From Prevotellaceae bacterium (GTDB lineage Bacteria; Bacteroidota; Bacteroidia; Bacteroidales; UBA932): a stretch of 5,542 bases of DNA. Of this stretch, positions 3,835 through 5,542 are shown piece by piece (the first letter of the stretch is position 1; each line of letters opens with the position of its first letter). The notes beneath the pieces were generated by a model, which saw only the letters and a program-made list of their open reading frames with translations, was not told the origin of the DNA and searched no databases. Location: the NCBI GenBank assembly GCA_031258755.1, contig JAIRMK010000106.1:1-5542 (forward strand). Reading direction: 5' to 3'. The translations under genes and the position numbers were made by a program.

Positions 3835-4089
3835 ATGGCACGTGAACTATACATTAAAGAGGCAACCTACGTAAAAGACCTTACCCTGAATATCGTATTT
3901 AACGACGGTACGGCACAGGAAATCGACTTTCGCTATTTCCTGTGCCGCCATCCCCACCCGCAATATAACAAGTACGGGAATCCTGAAAGGTTTAAAGATT
4001 TTCAACTCGAAGAAGGTAATATCGTGTGGGGTAAAAATTGGGATTTAATCTTTCCCATAGAACAACTTTACCAAGGGAAAATACATTAA
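3835..4089 (+). CDS. DUF2442 family protein, putative partner of the DUF4160 protein
   Basis: The 84-residue protein has the DUF2442 pattern. It opens with a two-stranded start that ends in a polar turn (KEATYVKDLTLNIVFNDGTAQEIDF, about 8-32). A central stretch with RYFLCRHPHPQYNKYGNPERFKDFQLEEG (about 33-61) includes the L-D/F-K-x-F-like core. The closing motif is NIVWGKNWDLIFPIEQLYQ (about 62-80), in which the Trp, the W-D pair and the final LY are typical. The TTG at 3829 would add only two residues and lies inside the upstream stop region, so ATG at 3835 is preferred. The gene is almost certainly cotranscribed with the DUF4160 gene 2 bp upstream. Members are small and soluble, with no known catalytic residues; an antitoxin or adaptor role is an inference from the pairing. 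Confidence 0.85.
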   Translation: MARELYIKEATYVKDLTLNIVFNDGTAQEIDFRYFLCRHPHPQYNKYGNPERFKDFQLEEGNIVWGKNWDLIFPIEQLYQGKIH

Positions 4090-4117
4090 ATGCAATTTTT
4101 TTCTGATATTTGCATTT
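4088..4117 (+). promoter_or_regulatory. 8-bp inverted repeat and weak -7 box upstream of atpD
   Basis: AAATGCAA (4088-4095) and TTGCATTT (4110-4117) form a perfect inverted repeat with a 14-nt T-rich loop, overlapping the DUF2442 stop codon. Inside it GATATTTG (4105-4112) matches the Bacteroidota -7 box TAnnTTTG in all but one fixed base, giving a possible start near 4119, about 18 nt before atpD. No TTTG is found 19-21 bp upstream of it, so promoter strength is uncertain. The repeat could be an operator or an mRNA hairpin. Confidence 0.35.
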
Positions 4118-4136
4118 GAAATCTAACTTTCAAAAG

Positions 4137-5542
4137 ATGGCTGAATATAACAACAATTACAAAAAAGGCTTTGTTACACAAGTGATCGGGCCGGTAGTGG
4201 ACGTTCGTTTTGAAAAGAACAATGAAGAGCGGACGGCGCTTCCACGTATTCATGAAGCGCTGGAAATACCGCGGCAAGGACACACCCTTTCATTGGAAGT
4301 GCAGCAGCATATCGGCGAAAACACGGTGCGCGCCATTGCCATGGACTCTACCGACGGCCTCCAGCGCGGCATAACGGTGTATGCCACCGGGTCCACCATC
4401 ACTATGCCGACAGGCAACCCTGTAAAAGGCCGGCTGATGAATGTAATAGGCGAAACCATCGACGGCATGCGCCCTGTAAAGGACGCCGCGCGGCTACCCA
4501 TCCACCGCGAGCCTCCGAAATTCGACGAGCTAAGCACCAAACGCGAAGTGCTGTTCACCGGAATTAAGGTGCTCGATTTGCTGGCGCCCTACTCAAAAGG
4601 CGGGAAAATCGGGTTATTTGGCGGCGCCGGTGTAGGAAAGACGATAATCATCATGGAATTGATTAACAATATTGCGAAAAAACATAACGGATTTTCGGTA
4701 TTCGCCGGCGTGGGCGAACGTACGCGCGAAGGCAACGACCTGCTGCGTGAAATGATCGAAAGCAACGTTATACGATATGGCGATGCGTTCAAAAAAAGTA
4801 TGGAAGAAGGCCACTGGGATTTAAGTACCATCGACTACAAAGAGCTGGAAAAATCACAAGCCACATTAATATTCGGACAGATGAACGAACCGCCGGGAGC
4901 CCGCGCCTCTGTGGCCTTGTCGGGACTCACCATTGCCGAGTCGTTTCGCGACAACAAGGAAGACGAAGGCCCGAAAGACATTTTGTTTTTTATCGACAAT
5001 ATATTCCGTTTCACACAGGCCGGTTCGGAAGTGTCGGCGTTGTTGGGCCGGATGCCTTCGGCCGTAGGCTACCAGCCGACATTGGCGTCGGAAATGGGCG
5101 CTATGCAAGAGCGCATCACCTCTACCAAGCAAGGCTCCATCACGTCGGTACAGGCTGTGTATGTGCCGGCCGACGACCTTACAGACCCCGCACCTGCCAC
5201 CACATTCTCGCACCTCGACGCCACCACGGTGCTAAGCCGGAAAATCACGGAAATGGGCATCTATCCGGCCGTTGACCCGCTGGAATCCACGTCGCGAAAC
5301 CTCGACCCGCTGGTGGTTGGAGAAGAACACTACAACACGGCGCAACGCGTGAAGCAAATCCTGCAACGGAACAAGGAACTTCAAGATATTATCTCCATTT
5401 TAGGCATGGAAGAACTGTCGGACGAAGACCGGATTATCGTGAACCGCGCCCGCAAAATCCAGCGTTTCCTGTCGCAACCCTTCAAGGTGGCGGAACAGTT
5501 TACCGGCGTAGATGGCGTGATGGTCGATATTGAAGATACGAT
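4137..5542 (+). CDS. atpD: F-type ATP synthase subunit beta (3' end outside the window)
   Basis: The catalytic beta subunit of F1, which makes ATP from ADP and phosphate on the inner face of the inner membrane, using rotation driven by ion flow through Fo. From ATG at 4137, 468 codons are visible; Bacteroidota homologues have about 505, so some 35 residues are missing. Visible landmarks are the N-terminal beta-barrel start (GFVTQVIGPVVDVRF, 11-25), the P-loop GGAGVGKT (162-169), the catalytic Glu in GERTREGND (E194), the Walker B strand ILFFIDNIFRF with D287, LLGRMPSAVGYQPTLA (302-317), the alpha/beta signature PAVDPLESTS (377-386) and the DELSEED-loop variant EELSDED (425-431). Compared with E. 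coli there is an extra segment at about 213-238 before GQMNEPPGARA and a small one at about 273-280, as is usual in Bacteroidota. In that phylum atpD normally heads the atp operon with atpC next, so this is probably the operon start. All key residues are intact. Confidence 0.98.
   Translation, partial: MAEYNNNYKKGFVTQVIGPVVDVRFEKNNEERTALPRIHEALEIPRQGHTLSLEVQQHIGENTVRAIAMDSTDGLQRGITVYATGSTITMPTGNPVKGRLMNVIGETIDGMRPVKDAARLPIHREPPKFDELSTKREVLFTGIKVLDLLAPYSKGGKIGLFGGAGVGKTIIIMELINNIAKKHNGFSVFAGVGERTREGNDLLREMIESNVIRYGDAFKKSMEEGHWDLSTIDYKELEKSQATLIFGQMNEPPGARASVALSGLTIAESFRDNKEDEGPKDILFFIDNIFRFTQAGSEVSALLGRMPSAVGYQPTLASEMGAMQERITSTKQGSITSVQAVYVPADDLTDPAPATTFSHLDATTVLSRKITEMGIYPAVDPLESTSRNLDPLVVGEEHYNTAQRVKQILQRNKELQDIISILGMEELSDEDRIIVNRARKIQRFLSQPFKVAEQFTGVDGVMVDIEDT

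Noticed and set aside
4250..5260. Several minus-strand ORFs
   Set aside because: All are antisense shadows of atpD, whose motifs are intact across the region.

Overview
The window looks like chromosomal DNA of a member of the Bacteroidota, most probably Bacteroidales. Three things point there. (1) The F-type ATP synthase beta subunit is of the Bacteroidota kind, with an extra segment before the GQMNEPPGARA motif, and opens what looks like the atp operon. (2) Two promoters fit the Bacteroidota sigma-A consensus TTTG-N19-TAnnTTTG exactly. (3) The cell-surface genes (a TonB-dependent receptor and a lipoprotein with an acidic, Gly-rich start) are of the usual Bacteroidota style. The family of the 1283-1951 gene and the minisatellite-rich spacers hint at a gut or insect-gut lineage, but that is a weak inference. 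Both ends cut through genes.

Left part (1-860, minus strand): a NikR-like ribbon-helix-helix regulator is followed after 54 bp by the start of a TonB-dependent outer-membrane receptor. The two probably form one transcript. The spacer between them holds a perfect 14-bp palindrome flanked by 9-bp direct repeats. The regulator keeps the NikR fold but lacks three of the four classical nickel ligands.

Middle (820-2050, plus strand): a strong divergent promoter drives a small ORF whose C-terminal half is nine tandem copies of a His/Cys heptapeptide (21-bp DNA unit). A GC-rich gene for an uncharacterised cytoplasmic protein with a probable beta-sandwich C-terminus follows. After it comes a GC-rich element that can fold into a three-way junction of nested hairpins, typical of a dispersed, non-autonomous repeat.

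Centre right (2058-3481, plus): a secreted lipoprotein of unknown function and a six-helix membrane protein with an internal duplication. They are separated by short tandem repeats and closed by a clear intrinsic terminator.

Right part (3479-5542, plus): a promoter whose -33 box overlaps the terminator T-tract drives a compact DUF4160/DUF2442 pair, 2 bp apart, which resembles a toxin-antitoxin-like module. The atpD gene follows and runs off the window. The most unusual items are the ligand-poor NikR homologue with its candidate operator, and the heptad minisatellite, whose antisense frame encodes a regular Leu/Val heptad with mostly silent variation.
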